Source: Hormiphora californensis
Lineage: Eukaryota > Ctenophora > Tentaculata > Cydippida > Pleurobrachiidae
Direction: 5' to 3'
Length of the DNA stretch: 64,000 nt
NCBI GenBank assembly: GCA_020137815.1
Contig: CM035350.1
Span: forward strand, 1,546,335-1,610,334
Part shown: positions 63,620-64,000 of the stretch, piece by piece
How positions within the stretch are numbered: the first letter of the stretch is position 1
Layout of the letters: the number at the start of each line of letters is the position of its first letter
Notes under the pieces: model-generated
The model's input: the letters and a program-made list of their open reading frames with translations, nothing else
Databases searched by the model: none
What the model was told of the DNA's origin: nothing
Translations under genes and position numbers: made by a program

Positions 63620-63922
63620 CCCACCGCTCTGTTAGTAGACCTCTCAGAGGCGTTCAATAAGATTAGATGAGCTACTGAGTTGCCCCCGCGTACTGCCACA
63701 GCGAGTGGATCTATTAGTATGATTATAGAGGAGTGCCTGGGTGCTTTGAATTATGTCGGGGCTATTAAACTCACGTGAATTCTTGGCGGCCAGAACGGTG
63801 ATGGTCTCCCCAGAGTAGAAGCTGAGTCCAATACAGGCTGGTTGTCCTCCCTGTGCTTCGCAGTTAACCTCCCCAAATAGTTCCACGAGGTTCACTGGGG
63901 CCTTGTTCGTTTCAATCGTAAT
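61186..63922 (-). CDS. BBS9: BBS9 (PTHB1), C-terminal six exons
   Basis: A BBSome subunit that helps ferry membrane proteins into and out of cilia. Exons 63922-63775, 63212-63121, 62949-62713, 62498-62313, 62080-62002 and 61298-61186 join in matching phases to give the last 284 residues; the start lies beyond the right edge. Recognised pieces: YRVQSDSFPGLHVVLQYF, FELRQRQRSYREMLSQRAQQ, RLLARFKDKTPTPLQNMDTL, the family hallmark GWEETVDASVTLLLRTCLAK followed by SAKEQ, and KLKKHIALLLDRLSKGGNL close to the end. The protein ends soon after this helix, lacking the variable Ser/Thr-rich tail of vertebrate BBS9. Its introns hold three large CT/GA microsatellites. Confidence 0.93.
61915..61971. repeat. 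(CT)n microsatellite
   Basis: Pure CT run in the last BBS9 intron, next to an AT-rich inverted repeat (TGATATTATCATTGTTTTTC region, 61868-61905). Confidence 0.92.
63240..63395. repeat. (GA)n microsatellite before a BBS9 acceptor
   Basis: About 150 bp of GA (CT on the sense strand) with GGA interruptions, ending about 25 bp before the acceptor of the exon that starts at 63212. Confidence 0.95.
63522..63616. repeat. (CT)n microsatellite with GTCT interruptions
   Basis: CT run in the same BBS9 intron, with opposite strand polarity to the neighbouring GA run; together they could pair as an imperfect hairpin. Confidence 0.92.
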
Positions 63923-64000
63923 CTAAAACACATCTCTTGTTAGATTAATCTAATTATGCCGACATATAATACTCGAGCGAAGCACTATAAGATGGTAGGA

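Overview
This is nuclear DNA from an animal, probably an early-branching invertebrate such as a sponge, although the species cannot be fixed from the sequence. The reasons: about 15 intron-containing genes with GT-AG splice sites that stay in frame across exons; typical metazoan proteins (Hippo kinase, TBK1/IKK-like kinase, GGA adaptor, BBS9, VAMP7, dynein roadblock chain, BAR protein BIN3); TTAGGG/CCCTAA-type interstitial repeats; many (CT)n/(GA)n microsatellites. No bacterial operon features, CRISPR array, rRNA or tRNA gene was recognised. I built the exon models by hand from frames, splice sites and remembered family similarity; no database search was run. || Layout. 1-8.7 kb: four minus-strand genes in a row, TBK1/IKK-like kinase, GNB1L, BIN3 and RPIA (5' end only). 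A plus-strand secreted Sushi-domain gene lies inside the 3.5-kb last intron of BIN3. 8.8-11.6 kb: a nest of repeats made of telomere-like tandem units, two copies of a 566-bp element with hairpin ends, and palindromic TA-flanked MITEs, one inserted exactly in the end of another element. 11.7-15.9 kb: GGA (10 exons) and RAB5IF/C20orf24. 17.8-22.6 kb: TENT4-type poly(A) polymerase (minus). 23.7-28.6 kb: a third copy of the hairpin-ended element, then the MST/Hippo kinase (plus). 30.3-35.0 kb: a CXorf65 homologue whose second intron carries a 3,978-bp foldback element. 36.3-42.6 kb: two unidentified minus-strand genes and the copper-homeostasis protein CutC. 43.6-46.9 kb: sequence that looks like poor base-calling, merging into a LINE reverse transcriptase. 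48.6-50.4 kb: an ORF1-only LINE and another LINE 3' fragment. 51.3-53.8 kb: CRYL1 and DYNLRB. 54.0-64.0 kb (minus): LRRC27-like, VAMP7 and the 3' part of BBS9. || Working together. Most genes are cellular housekeeping: trafficking (GGA, VAMP7, BIN3), cilium (BBS9, dynein roadblock), signalling (TBK1-like, MST), RNA tailing (TENT4) and metabolism (RPIA, CRYL1). Two broad patterns stand out. Genes are packed head to tail (GNB1L and BIN3 are 77 bp apart), and most start codons have a splice-acceptor-like pyrimidine-AG a few bases upstream, which could mean spliced-leader trans-splicing or systematic 5' UTR introns. Pyrimidine microsatellites also repeatedly lie directly in front of 3' splice sites.
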